Assembly (NCBI GenBank): GCA_903847655.1
Contig: CAINEG010000124.1
Coordinates: 1-12,994, forward strand
Direction of reading: 5' to 3'
Length of the DNA: 12,994 nucleotides
Source: an uncultured Bacteroidota bacterium
GTDB taxonomy: Bacteria > Bacteroidota > Bacteroidia > Chitinophagales > Chitinophagaceae
Shown here piece by piece: positions 1 to 9,680 of this stretch. The notes beneath the pieces were generated by a model. The model saw nothing but the letters and a program-made list of their open reading frames with translations, was not told where the DNA came from and did no database searches. The position numbers were made by a program, and so were the translations under genes. Every line of letters starts with the position of its first letter. Within the stretch, counting starts at the first letter, position 1.

Positions 1-1305
1 GACCAGGGTAGTTAAATATTTTTCAACTGCCTTCCTTACTCCTGTTGAATTAGGGTTTGGATGGTTGGCCACCAATACAGAAAATATAAGCTGATTGCCT
101 CTATTGGTTACAATGAACCCACTCAGGGCTACTTGATTGCCCAAAGTGCCTGTTTTCGCATACAATACCCCGGGAATATTTTTATAATAAGCGCCTAAAG
201 TGCCTTTGCCTCCTTGAGCAAAAATGCTTTTGATTCTTTCAAAACCAAATAGCTCCTGCATTTTTTGCAGTAAAGCAATATAATTTTCGGGCGTATTTAA
301 ATTGAACCTACTTAAACCACTACCATCCGCCCACTGCATTTTTTGTGGGAAAAAATTAAATTCAGTTTTTAGTAAAGTATCTATAGCCGCTTCCTCATCT
401 AACTTATTTAACAATTGGGCACTGGTCATTAATAAAACTTGTTCTGCAAAAAAGTTATCACTTCTGTTCATCATTATTTTTAAGAGCTCATCTGTAGGAA
501 CTGTTTTAAGTAAATGGGCTGCAGCAGCATTGAATCCTTTTTGAATGACTATGGGATGTTTAGGATGCAGGCTGTCTTCAATCAATGTTTTGGCAAGGCC
601 ATAATTGGTATCGGTGATAAAAGGAATTTGTTGAACCTGCGCTATGGTAGATTTTCCAGTGGCATAAAATTGATTACTGTGTAAAGATCTTGTCCAAACA
701 CTGTAATTGGCAGCTAAGTCTTGTCCTTGAGCCAATGAACTAGGCTGAACGTTTACTCCATTTTTAGTTTTGGCCACAGTGAATACATTGCCATAAATTG
801 GCAACCTATTTCTTTCTGGTTGATAGTCCTGGTCATAATCATCCCAGGCCCAACCTAGGCCATACATCGCAAATGCATCCGGTGTATTGGGCAAACAAAG
901 CACTACTTGCTTGTTGGTGTTTTTAATTAAATCAGCTACGGGTTGATAAGCAAAATCGGGATGCAAGAAACTAGGATCGCCCATGGGCAATAAAAAAATA
1001 CTGTCTGCATTTTCATTGATTTGCCATCCTGGAAGTGAATCTTTCAGGAACTTCATGCCTAAATAACTGGATACAATTTTAGTATTGCTGGCTGGCGTAA
1101 AATACAAGCTGCTTTGATAACGATCTACCCAGCTTTGATGGGTATGATTGTATACAGCCGTTCCAATATGGGCGCCTTTCAAGGCAGGATCTTTGAGTAA
1201 AGTTTGTTGTGCCTGACGAATCGAACAAGCACTCATCGCAGTACAAAAAACAACCAACTTTAATAAATTAGAAATATTTATTCTCTTTCTAAAGCTCTTA
1301 ACCAT
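1..1305 (-). CDS. dacB: D-alanyl-D-alanine carboxypeptidase/endopeptidase, PBP4 (peptidase S13) family, 3' end cut by window edge
   Basis: Penicillin-binding protein of the PBP4 class, which trims or cleaves D-Ala crosslinks in periplasmic peptidoglycan. All three active-site motifs of serine DD-peptidases are visible in order: SxxK as S73-N-T-K76, SxN as S282-D-N284 and KTG at 384-386, with a DGSGLS motif typical of the S13 family between the last two. The chosen ATG at 1305 gives a basic N-terminus (VKSFRKR), a hydrophobic stretch at about 14-23 and Cys27 in a loose lipobox (MSAC), so the protein is probably a lipoprotein; most characterised PBP4 proteins are soluble, so this is an inference. 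An internal ATG at codon 24 would destroy the signal. The frame is open at base 1 after 435 codons; family length suggests only a few residues are missing. The start lies 28 nt inside the preceding arginase-fold gene, implying translational coupling. Confidence 0.88.
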   Translation of the reverse strand, partial: MVKSFRKRINISNLLKLVVFCTAMSACSIRQAQQTLLKDPALKGAHIGTAVYNHTHQSWVDRYQSSLYFTPASNTKIVSSYLGMKFLKDSLPGWQINENADSIFLLPMGDPSFLHPDFAYQPVADLIKNTNKQVVLCLPNTPDAFAMYGLGWAWDDYDQDYQPERNRLPIYGNVFTVAKTKNGVNVQPSSLAQGQDLAANYSVWTRSLHSNQFYATGKSTIAQVQQIPFITDTNYGLAKTLIEDSLHPKHPIVIQKGFNAAAAHLLKTVPTDELLKIMMNRSDNFFAEQVLLMTSAQLLNKLDEEAAIDTLLKTEFNFFPQKMQWADGSGLSRFNLNTPENYIALLQKMQELFGFERIKSIFAQGGKGTLGAYYKNIPGVLYAKTGTLGNQVALSGFIVTNRGNQLIFSVLVANHPNPNSTGVRKAVEKYLTTLV

Positions 1306-2411
1306 CTTTCTGGAATTTCGTTATTGGAAGCTACTAAATAATCTTTGTAACTGCAAGGAGCCCATTCATTATTGTGTGTTTGCATCCACCATCTTCCAGT
1401 ACTTTTGCTTTGTAAAAAATTAGTTTCAATATCTGCAAAGGCAATATGAAATTCTTTAAAGCGCTCGGTATCAGCCAAAGGTGATTCTTTTTTCCCTTTT
1501 TGAATGCCATCCAATACATACCAAATCATTTGTGCCATTTGTATCGCAGTAAGATGATTGTTGTCTAGTTCGGCATGATATCCAAAAAGCCCAATGGTGC
1601 TGGTTTTCCAACTCATGCCCGCATATTGCATCAACACGCAAGCTTCTTCCCCATTGAACCCATTGGGGGTAATGGTATTGGCAGGTGCTTGTGCATTTTG
1701 AATGGCGCTGATGTCAAAACTCATCATGTGACTGTCTCTAATCACAGGCTCCATTTCTTCCATGTCCTCTCTTACTTTGCCCAATCTAAAACAATCAAAC
1801 CTTAATTTATCTATGGTTTCCAACATTTGCGGATGCATGAAATAACTTTGAAATCCTATATGCGCATAATGGTTTAAATGATTAGGCAAACCAGTAAATA
1901 ATTCTTCTAAAAAATGATCCGAGGGCAATCTTGCTTCCAAATCTAAATCTATCTTGGCATCTACCAACACGGCATTCACCAAGGTAGGAATGGAGGTATA
2001 AGCATGGTATTGGGCAAGGGTTAAATCGTGTGAACCGCCAATGATCACTATTTTCTTATGCTGTAAAAGCAATTCAGAAATAACTGTTCTTAAAGCAGCA
2101 TAACTGTCTTGAATGGACTGTCCCAATTTTACATTGCCTATGTCTACAATGCGCACTTGGCTATGCCAATAATATAAGGAATACAAGGCCGATCGAATGG
2201 CATCAGCGGAGGCAAAACCATTCAATGCATGGCCTCCACCTCTAGATTCTCCAGCCCCAATAATGACCAAATCTGCCAAAGCAATATCTGGAATCTCTCC
2301 TTCATTCACTTTGATGTGTTTGCCCAATTGGGTGTCTCTATAGCCCTCGTCATTGGATATCATATCCAAATTAATGGGTTCAAGGTAATCTTTGATAGAA
2401 CTTAAGGACAT
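1278..2411 (-). CDS. Arginase/formimidoylglutamase-fold (ureohydrolase) family protein with altered metal site
   Basis: A 377-residue member of the ureohydrolase superfamily (arginase, agmatinase, formimidoylglutamase), of a type I recognise as widespread in Bacteroidota and usually annotated as formimidoylglutamase. Landmarks: GGSHD at 125-129 (canonical GGDHS), D151-A-K-I-D155 (canonical DAHxD), and S231-F-D233-I-S235 (canonical SFDxD). Compared with arginase, the ligands of metal site A (H128, D151, D155, D233) are kept, but two ligands of site B are replaced (His by K153, Asp by S235). The fold is therefore clear, but the reaction is uncertain: a one-metal enzyme or a non-catalytic relative are both possible. 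No other histidine-degradation gene is in the window. It sits 60 nt after the response regulator and overlaps dacB by 28 nt, which does not suggest amino-acid catabolism. Confidence 0.85.
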   Translation of the reverse strand: MSLSSIKDYLEPINLDMISNDEGYRDTQLGKHIKVNEGEIPDIALADLVIIGAGESRGGGHALNGFASADAIRSALYSLYYWHSQVRIVDIGNVKLGQSIQDSYAALRTVISELLLQHKKIVIIGGSHDLTLAQYHAYTSIPTLVNAVLVDAKIDLDLEARLPSDHFLEELFTGLPNHLNHYAHIGFQSYFMHPQMLETIDKLRFDCFRLGKVREDMEEMEPVIRDSHMMSFDISAIQNAQAPANTITPNGFNGEEACVLMQYAGMSWKTSTIGLFGYHAELDNNHLTAIQMAQMIWYVLDGIQKGKKESPLADTERFKEFHIAFADIETNFLQSKSTGRWWMQTHNNEWAPCSYKDYLVASNNEIPERWLRALERE

Positions 2412-2471
2412 GTAAGTGTATTAGCTACTAGAATTAACGCTTAAACGATCAAAAGATTGTATCAAATGGGG

Positions 2472-3167
2472 CTAATCTTGAAATTTATAACCCACCCCTC
2501 GGATGGATATAAAATGGATGGGGTTTTTGGGATCCAACTCGAAGTATTTTCTGAAACTTAAGATAAAATTGTCAATGGTTCTGGTATTGGGAAAAACCTG
2601 GTAGCCCCATACCGTTTGTAAAATTCGCTCCCTGGTGACTACATTATTTTTATTTTCTATCAATAACTTTAAAAGCATTGCTTCTTTTTTGGTTAAAGTT
2701 ATTTTTTCTCCTTGGCTATTGATCGCTTCTAAGGATTTAAATTGAATACGATTGCCGGCAAATAGATATTCTTCTATTGGGGCTGGTTGATGAATGGCTG
2801 TTGCTTTTTGAATCAACTTAGCCACTCTTAACAATAGTTCTTCCAAATTAAATGGCTTGGTCAAATAATCATCGGCTCCCAATTTCAAACCTTGTACTCG
2901 ATTGGCACTGGTATTTTTTGCACTTAAAATTAAAATAGGTGTAGTGATATTATTTAAGCGCACTGTTTCTGTAATGGCAAAGCCATCCAATTCAGGCAAC
3001 ATCACATCTAAAATGATCAAATCAAAATGTGCCTGTTGAATTTGTTTTAATGCAGTGGGACCATCAAAAGCAGAACTCACTCTATAACCTTCCATTTCTA
3101 AATTTAGCTTCAAGGCATCGTGTAAATGTTCTTCATCTTCTACCAATAAAATTTCTAGTTTTGACAT
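2472..3167 (-). CDS. Two-component response regulator, OmpR/PhoB family
   Basis: Cytoplasmic DNA-binding response regulator of 231 residues, the usual length. The receiver domain covers about 4-117 and shows the acidic pocket (E10, D11), the phospho-acceptor D54 in a LDVMLP context, S82 and the conserved K104 (TKPF). A winged-helix DNA-binding domain covers about 131-231, with the recognition region around 194-208 and the terminal RGVGYKF wing motif. The gene starts 2 nt after the stop of the sensor kinase gene, so the two are almost certainly cognate and co-translated. The target genes cannot be read from the sequence. No gliding or cell-wall specific feature is visible in the protein; that link is only from the neighbours (gldH upstream, dacB downstream). 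Confidence 0.95.
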   Translation of the reverse strand: MSKLEILLVEDEEHLHDALKLNLEMEGYRVSSAFDGPTALKQIQQAHFDLIILDVMLPELDGFAITETVRLNNITTPILILSAKNTSANRVQGLKLGADDYLTKPFNLEELLLRVAKLIQKATAIHQPAPIEEYLFAGNRIQFKSLEAINSQGEKITLTKKEAMLLKLLIENKNNVVTRERILQTVWGYQVFPNTRTIDNFILSFRKYFELDPKNPIHFISIRGVGYKFQD

Positions 3168-3169
3168 AC

Positions 3170-4153
3170 TTACTGGTTTGCAAATGTTACGGTGAATATA
3201 CTTCCTTGCCCCTCATTTGATTTTACTTGTAAACTAGCATTATGAAATGCAGTAATTTTTTTACACAAATAAAGTCCAAGGCCAGTGCCCTTACTTGATC
3301 TAGTACTTTCTGCACCTACTCTGTAAAATTTTTCAAATATTTTTTCTTGATCATGTACAGGAATACCAACGCCTAAATCTTTTATCGTTAAAATTAGTTT
3401 TTGTTGCTCACGTTGTAAATGCACAGCAATAGGTGTATGCGTAGGGGAGTATTTGTTTGCATTGTCCAATAAATTATTCACCAGCATTTGTATCAATAAA
3501 GCTTCACCTTGAATGAAAATGGAAGCTTCAATAAAAGTATCCAATAAGCGCAATGGAAACCTTTCTTGAAAAGATTGACAGGCTTCTTTGACCAATTTAG
3601 ACAAATCTAATTCTTGTTGATTGGATTCGTATTGACCCATATCCAATTGAGAAGCCAATAAAATATTATTGGATAAAGCATCTAATCTTTTGGTTTCCTT
3701 AAGTGTGGCTTCTAATAATTTATTTTGTTGCGCAGTGTCTAGGTCTCTTTTTAAAAGTGTTTCTATATTTAAATGAGAAATGGCAATGGGCGTTTTTAAT
3801 TCATGCGTTACCGCCATCATAAAATTTTGTTGCTGATTGGAATAGCGTAACTGCTTTAGTAATGACCTGTATACATAAATGGCCCCCCATAAAAAAAGAA
3901 ACAAAAAGGTAAGCCCTTCCCCAATAAACTGCTTAGTTTTTCTAAGCTGGAAATTTTGTATCTGTATTACTTTTTGCTCAAGCGCAGGATCGCTCAATTG
4001 TATAGATTGAAATTTGACCGCAGCAATTTCATCATTTTGTTTTTCTAAGGAAACATACCACCATACGAAAGCAGCAATCATATAGGTTAGAAAAACCCAA
4101 TAAATAAAACTTACCAGTCTGAGTTTATTGATTTTTACTAATGGCCATTTCAT
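3170..4153 (-). CDS. Membrane sensor histidine kinase (HisKA/HATPase), small extracytoplasmic loop
   Basis: Inner-membrane sensor kinase of 327 residues that should phosphorylate the regulator encoded 2 nt downstream. Two membrane segments (about 12-34 and 78-98) enclose a short extracytoplasmic segment of about 43 residues with no recognisable sensor domain. The cytoplasmic part has the HisKA H-box with phospho-accepting H117 (THELKTP), an N-box at 226-233 (NNLLDNAN), a G1 motif at 259-263 (DLGVG), an F-box at 273-278 (FEKFYR) and a G2 motif at 289-293 (GTGLG). All catalytic motifs are intact. There is no PAS or HAMP domain, so signal detection probably happens in or near the membrane or through a partner. 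The ATG overlaps the gldH stop codon (ATGA), indicating translational coupling to gldH. Confidence 0.95.
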   Translation of the reverse strand: MKWPLVKINKLRLVSFIYWVFLTYMIAAFVWWYVSLEKQNDEIAAVKFQSIQLSDPALEQKVIQIQNFQLRKTKQFIGEGLTFLFLFLWGAIYVYRSLLKQLRYSNQQQNFMMAVTHELKTPIAISHLNIETLLKRDLDTAQQNKLLEATLKETKRLDALSNNILLASQLDMGQYESNQQELDLSKLVKEACQSFQERFPLRLLDTFIEASIFIQGEALLIQMLVNNLLDNANKYSPTHTPIAVHLQREQQKLILTIKDLGVGIPVHDQEKIFEKFYRVGAESTRSSKGTGLGLYLCKKITAFHNASLQVKSNEGQGSIFTVTFANQ

Positions 4154-4629
4154 GGTTTCAGCTTTTCAACTCTAATGCCAGTGGATAAAATATTCTGCAG
4201 CGGATCCTCACGCATGGTATGTTGCAGGGTAAAACTAGTGGTTCCTAAATCAAAATGCATCGGACCATTACCAATGGGAATTCTTTGATCAAAAATATCA
4301 TCCATGCCAGTGCCCAACCAGCCCTTGGTTTCATCGGCCATATTTAAATTAAGTTGTTGTATAGCAATAGAATCCTTTGGACTTTTAATGGTCAGCTTGA
4401 GCCAAATATTTTTATAATGATAGGCATTATGGTGTCGGATGACAAAATAAACTTTGTACAAAGCACTTGTATCTGTGATATTGAATTGATAGGTATTGGC
4501 TTTGGAAGATGCCCAACTATGTGCTGGAAAAATAGTAGTTTGTTCAAACAAAGGAATGGTTTGACAGCTTGCAAAAAACAAGGTCAATGAAATAAATAAA
4601 CCCATTTGTTTATTTTTCAAACCCATCAT
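4150..4629 (-). CDS. gldH: Gliding motility lipoprotein GldH
   Basis: Small lipoprotein of 159 residues, matching GldH in length and pattern. In Flavobacterium johnsoniae GldH is required for gliding, and the Gld proteins are tied to the type IX secretion machinery; its exact role is unknown. Family hallmarks seen: a signal peptide ending in ASC with lipidation Cys22, the ITDTSALYKVYFVIRHHNAY segment at about 51-70, NIWLKL at 74-79, GWLGTGMDDI at about 103-112, and the C-terminal MREDPLQNILSTGIRVEK block at about 139-156. It lies 1 nt after yicC and overlaps the sensor kinase start by 4 nt. Gliding and T9SS genes are scattered in Bacteroidota genomes, and no other such gene is in this window. 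The ATG two codons in (MMGL) sets an uncertainty of one residue at the start. Confidence 0.88.
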   Translation of the reverse strand: MMGLKNKQMGLFISLTLFFASCQTIPLFEQTTIFPAHSWASSKANTYQFNITDTSALYKVYFVIRHHNAYHYKNIWLKLTIKSPKDSIAIQQLNLNMADETKGWLGTGMDDIFDQRIPIGNGPMHFDLGTTSFTLQHTMREDPLQNILSTGIRVEKLKP

Positions 4630-4630
4630 A

Positions 4631-5506
4631 TTACAATACGTTTAAAATTTGTTCTTTCGCTTTTTCTAATTCGTCTTTCATTAGAATTACTGCTTTCTGA
4701 ATGTCTACATCATTCGCTTTTGATCCGGTCGTATTAATTTCCCTGCCCATTTCTTGCAAAATAAAGGAGAGCTTTTTACCTTTGGAAGGTTCTGTTTCTT
4801 TTAAAATAGTTTTAAAATAAACGCAGTGATTAGTGAGTCTTACTCTTTCTTCTGAAATGTCAATTTTTTCAATGTAATAAATAAGCTCCTGCTCTAATCT
4901 ATTGGTATCATATTTATCGGTACCCACATATTGTTCTAACAATTTGACCAAGCCTTCTTTTATTTTAGTGCGTCGATTGGGCTCGAATATAGCTATTTGT
5001 GCTTGTTGCTGCTCAATGGCTGCCACACGCTCAAGCAAATCCTTTTCAATACTTTTGCCTTCTTCCAAACGGTGTTGAACCATATGCTTAATGGCTTCTT
5101 GAAGCAAATCGTTTAAAGCCTTCCATTCTTCATCGGTTAAAACTTCGTTGCTAGAAGAAACTACATCAGGTAATTTTAATAAGGTACTTAAGATATTTTC
5201 CTTTTCAATGCCTAGCTCATTGGCCAATTCAATAATGGGTTGATAATAAGATTTAGCCAATTCTTTGTTGATACTTACTGGCTTGGCCACCCCATTAGAT
5301 TTGATGGAAATACTGCACTCCACGCTTCCCCTGAACAAAGATTCATTGAGCTTATTTCTAATCTCAACTTCAAATGGCTTTAGCAAAGAAGGAATATTTA
5401 GTCTTAAATCAAATTGCTTTCCATTCAAAGACTTGACTTCAACTAAAAATGTTTTGTCTTTAAAAGTAGCTTCTGAACGACCATATCCGGTCATGGAATA
5501 TAACAT
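4631..5506 (-). CDS. yicC: YicC family endoribonuclease-like protein
   Basis: Conserved bacterial protein of 291 residues, the normal family length. YicC of E. coli has been linked to stationary-phase fitness and to RNA cleavage. Family signatures are the N-terminal MLYSMTGYGRSE (so the ATG at 5506 is the right start), VEVKSLNGKQFDLRLNIP at about 22-39, the DISEERVRLTNH segment at about 216-227, and the C-terminal block with LQEMGREINTTGSKAND (about 248-264) leading into a final helix. In many bacteria yicC is next to gmk; here it instead begins a run with gldH and a two-component system. It is the probable first gene of the operon: a 60-nt gap with a possible promoter and an inverted repeat separates it from the NUDIX regulator upstream. 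Confidence 0.92.
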   Translation of the reverse strand: MLYSMTGYGRSEATFKDKTFLVEVKSLNGKQFDLRLNIPSLLKPFEVEIRNKLNESLFRGSVECSISIKSNGVAKPVSINKELAKSYYQPIIELANELGIEKENILSTLLKLPDVVSSSNEVLTDEEWKALNDLLQEAIKHMVQHRLEEGKSIEKDLLERVAAIEQQQAQIAIFEPNRRTKIKEGLVKLLEQYVGTDKYDTNRLEQELIYYIEKIDISEERVRLTNHCVYFKTILKETEPSKGKKLSFILQEMGREINTTGSKANDVDIQKAVILMKDELEKAKEQILNVL

Positions 5507-5509
5507 AGT

Positions 5510-5541
5510 AATACCTGTTTAAATAGTGAATAAAGGTATTA
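5510..5541. repeat. 8-bp inverted repeat in the yicC upstream gap
   Basis: TAATACCT at 5509-5516 and its exact complement AGGTATTA at 5534-5541 are separated by 17 nt, just upstream of the yicC ATG. On the minus strand the right arm contains TACCTTTA (5538-5531), one base off the Bacteroidota -7 box, with a TTTG at 5558-5555 sixteen nt upstream. It could be an operator overlapping the promoter or a short hairpin in the leader; nothing identifies the factor. Confidence 0.4.
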
Positions 5542-5566
5542 AATAATAGGCAAGCAAAAGCATTTT

Positions 5567-6307
5567 TTAGAAATCGATGCCTACCCCATTTTTTTTACGT
5601 AGTTGGTATTGGGCATGATCAAAACTATATAATTTGCCTGGACGGTGGGTGACATTCAGTTCCATCTCATGGGTGTCGATTAATAAGCCCATGCTAGCAA
5701 ATTTTTTCCTAAAATTTCGACGATCTAATTTGGTGTCTAAAATGGCTTCATATACATGTTGCAATTGCCTCAAAGAGAATTTTTCAGGTAATAAATTCAA
5801 AGCCAAAGGATGTTCTTGTATGCGCTTTTGGAGCCAAGCATAGCAACAATCAAGGATTTCCTTATGGTCGAATGCCATTTCCTTGAGCAGATGGATGGGA
5901 TGCCAGTTTAATTCATTGTCTGTGATTTCCAAAGAATGATCTTGGATGTTTAAAAGAGATGCGTAAACGGAGGTCACCACCCTGCCCCCAGGATGCCGAT
6001 TGGGTTGACTAAAAGTATGCACTTGTTCCAAATACACTTGCTTCATGCCAGTTCTTTCTAACAAAACCCTATTGGCAGCGGTATCTAAATCCTCATTGGC
6101 ATTTACCTTATCTCCCAATAAGGACAACTTGCCATAAAATTGAGCCAAATCACTCTTAATTAAGAGCACTTTTAAGGAGTTCTCATCAAAGCCAAAAATG
6201 ACACAATCCACCGTCAAAGGCACTGCAGGATAGCCAACCACCAATTCAATGGCATCTATATTTTCTTTCAAACCGGGAACAATCTTTGATTTAAGGGGTT
6301 CAAGCAT
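5567..6307 (-). CDS. NrtR-like transcriptional regulator: degenerate NUDIX domain plus winged helix
   Basis: Predicted cytoplasmic repressor or activator of 246 residues in the NrtR-type group, in which a NUDIX domain senses a nucleotide-linked metabolite (ADP-ribose in NrtR) and a C-terminal winged helix binds DNA. The NUDIX domain begins at the YPAVPLTVDCVIFGF segment (about 26-40). The NUDIX box spans 65-88 but is degraded: the GG pair is G65-D66, and REUxEE reads R80-V-L-L-E84-R85, so two of the three catalytic glutamates are missing. The C-terminal part (about 172-230) has the family pattern LLPEKFSLRQLQHVYEAIL, LDRRNFRKKF and RPGKLYSF. Loss of hydrolysis is expected for the regulators. 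In Bacteroidota such proteins often control sugar or NAD genes; no such target is adjacent here. It is divergent from ligA over 119 nt. Confidence 0.88.
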   Translation of the reverse strand: MLEPLKSKIVPGLKENIDAIELVVGYPAVPLTVDCVIFGFDENSLKVLLIKSDLAQFYGKLSLLGDKVNANEDLDTAANRVLLERTGMKQVYLEQVHTFSQPNRHPGGRVVTSVYASLLNIQDHSLEITDNELNWHPIHLLKEMAFDHKEILDCCYAWLQKRIQEHPLALNLLPEKFSLRQLQHVYEAILDTKLDRRNFRKKFASMGLLIDTHEMELNVTHRPGKLYSFDHAQYQLRKKNGVGIDF

Positions 6308-6411
6308 AGTTTTTAGCGCAGTTATTAAGCATATCGTTTAAATCGTTAGGGAAAATAAAATTTTCTGTACCCAAAATACGAAATAAAAGAATAAAACAAT
6401 TTGTATTTTAG

Positions 6412-8542
<2,131 letters not shown>

Positions 8543-8557
8543 CTCTTATGATTTTTT

Positions 8558-8584
8558 CAATGACCCCCATAAACGGGGTCATTG
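8558..8584. repeat. GC-rich hairpin between the convergent ligA and asd genes
   Basis: CAATGACCCC (8558-8567) and GGGGTCATTG (8575-8584) form a perfect 10-bp stem with a 7-nt loop. There is no U-tract after it in either direction (T6 lies on its 5' side on the plus strand), so it is not a standard intrinsic terminator. It may block convergent transcripts or protect mRNA 3' ends. Confidence 0.6.
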
Positions 8585-8613
8585 CGTTAATAAAAAATTA
8601 TAAAAATTATTTA

Positions 8614-9612
8614 CTAAATAATTCCCTTCGACGCTAAGTACTCCGCAATCTGCACTGCATTGGTAGCTGCGCCTTTACGTAAGTTATCGCTCACAATCCA
8701 CATGTTTAAAGTTTTCGCTTGGGTTTCATCTCTGCGCAAACGTCCTACAAACACTTCATCTTTTTCATGTGCCCAAAGAGGCATTGGATAAAATTGTTCT
8801 CCGTCGTTTTGTTGTACCACTACCCCAGGTGCAGCAGCTAATTCGGCAATTAGTTCTTTCAAATCAAATTCATTTTCAAATTCTACATTCACACTCTCGC
8901 TATGCCCACCCATCACCGGTATACGCACAGTTGTAGCAGTTACTTTAATAGTATCGTCTTGCATAATTTTACAAGTTTCTTTGACCATCTTCATTTCCTC
9001 TTTAGTATAACCATTTTCTAAGAATACATCAATTTGAGGAATAGCGTTTAAGTCAATGGTATATTTATAGGCCATGTCATCGGCACCCACTTTAACACCT
9101 TTTCTTTCTTCCATTAATTGGTCTACCGCTTTCTTGCCCGTGCCGGTTACACTTTGATAAGTGCTTACCACCACTCTTTTAATTTTATATTTTGCATGTA
9201 AAGGCTGCAAGGCCACCACCATTTGAATGGTAGAACAATTGGGGTTGGCAATAATTAAATCCTCGGTGGTTAATACTGAAGCGTTTACTTCTGGTACGAC
9301 TAATTTTTTGGTGGGGTCCATTCTCCAAGCTGAAGAATTATCAATCACACGAATGCCAGCAGCTGCAAATTGAGGTGCCCACTCTAAAGAAGTGCTTCCC
9401 CCAGCAGAAAATAAAGCTACTGCAGGTTTAGCCGCAATGCCTTCTTCCATAGTCACTACTTTATACGCCTTGCCTTTATAAATAACTTCCTTACCCTTTG
9501 AGCGCGCCGATGCTACAGGAATTAATTCAGTCACTGGAAAATTTCTTTCCGCTAATACTTCTAACATTTTAGTGCCTACTAAACCAGTAGCACCTACCAC
9601 TGCAACTTTCAT
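8614..9612 (-). CDS. asd: Aspartate-semialdehyde dehydrogenase
   Basis: Catalyses NADPH-dependent reduction of aspartyl-4-phosphate to aspartate semialdehyde, the branch-point step toward lysine/diaminopimelate (cell wall), threonine, isoleucine and methionine. The 332 residues match the family. Visible are the Rossmann motif GATGLVG (7-13), SAGGSTS (69-75), the NSSAWRM segment (92-98), the catalytic C126 in NPNCST (123-128), the substrate-binding R230 (VRIPV) and the catalytic H237 in GGHSESVN. The gene is convergent with ligA and ends 108 nt from it. Upstream, a 196-nt gap from the sugar kinase carries a promoter, a short leader ORF and a terminator with a rival fold (see separate entries), so expression is probably controlled by attenuation. 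Confidence 0.97.
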   Translation of the reverse strand: MKVAVVGATGLVGTKMLEVLAERNFPVTELIPVASARSKGKEVIYKGKAYKVVTMEEGIAAKPAVALFSAGGSTSLEWAPQFAAAGIRVIDNSSAWRMDPTKKLVVPEVNASVLTTEDLIIANPNCSTIQMVVALQPLHAKYKIKRVVVSTYQSVTGTGKKAVDQLMEERKGVKVGADDMAYKYTIDLNAIPQIDVFLENGYTKEEMKMVKETCKIMQDDTIKVTATTVRIPVMGGHSESVNVEFENEFDLKELIAELAAAPGVVVQQNDGEQFYPMPLWAHEKDEVFVGRLRRDETQAKTLNMWIVSDNLRKGAATNAVQIAEYLASKGII

Positions 9613-9644
9613 ATTTTATCTTTTAATTTCTTTAATAATCATTT

Positions 9645-9680
9645 GAAAAACAAAAAGCCTCCCAATTTCTTGGAAGGCTT
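9645..9680 (-). terminator. Intrinsic terminator in the asd leader
   Basis: On the minus strand AAGCCTTCCAA (9680-9670), loop GAAA and TTGGGAGGCTT (9666 region to 9655) make an 11-bp stem with one U-G pair and a GNRA tetraloop, followed by TTTGTTTTT. This is a textbook rho-independent terminator, 33 nt before the asd ATG. It ends the kinase transcript by default and also lies in the path of transcription into asd. Confidence 0.88.

Noticed and set aside
302..544. 80-codon plus-strand frame at the left end
   Set aside because: It lies antisense within dacB, whose SxN motif is encoded in the same stretch; no family resemblance.
6394..6401. ACAATTTG as the ligA promoter box
   Set aside because: It lacks the TA of TAnnTTTG and has no TTTG at the right spacing; too weak to list.
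8558..8584. GC-rich hairpin as a canonical rho-independent terminator
   Set aside because: Neither strand has a U-tract after the stem, so it was listed as an inverted repeat instead.
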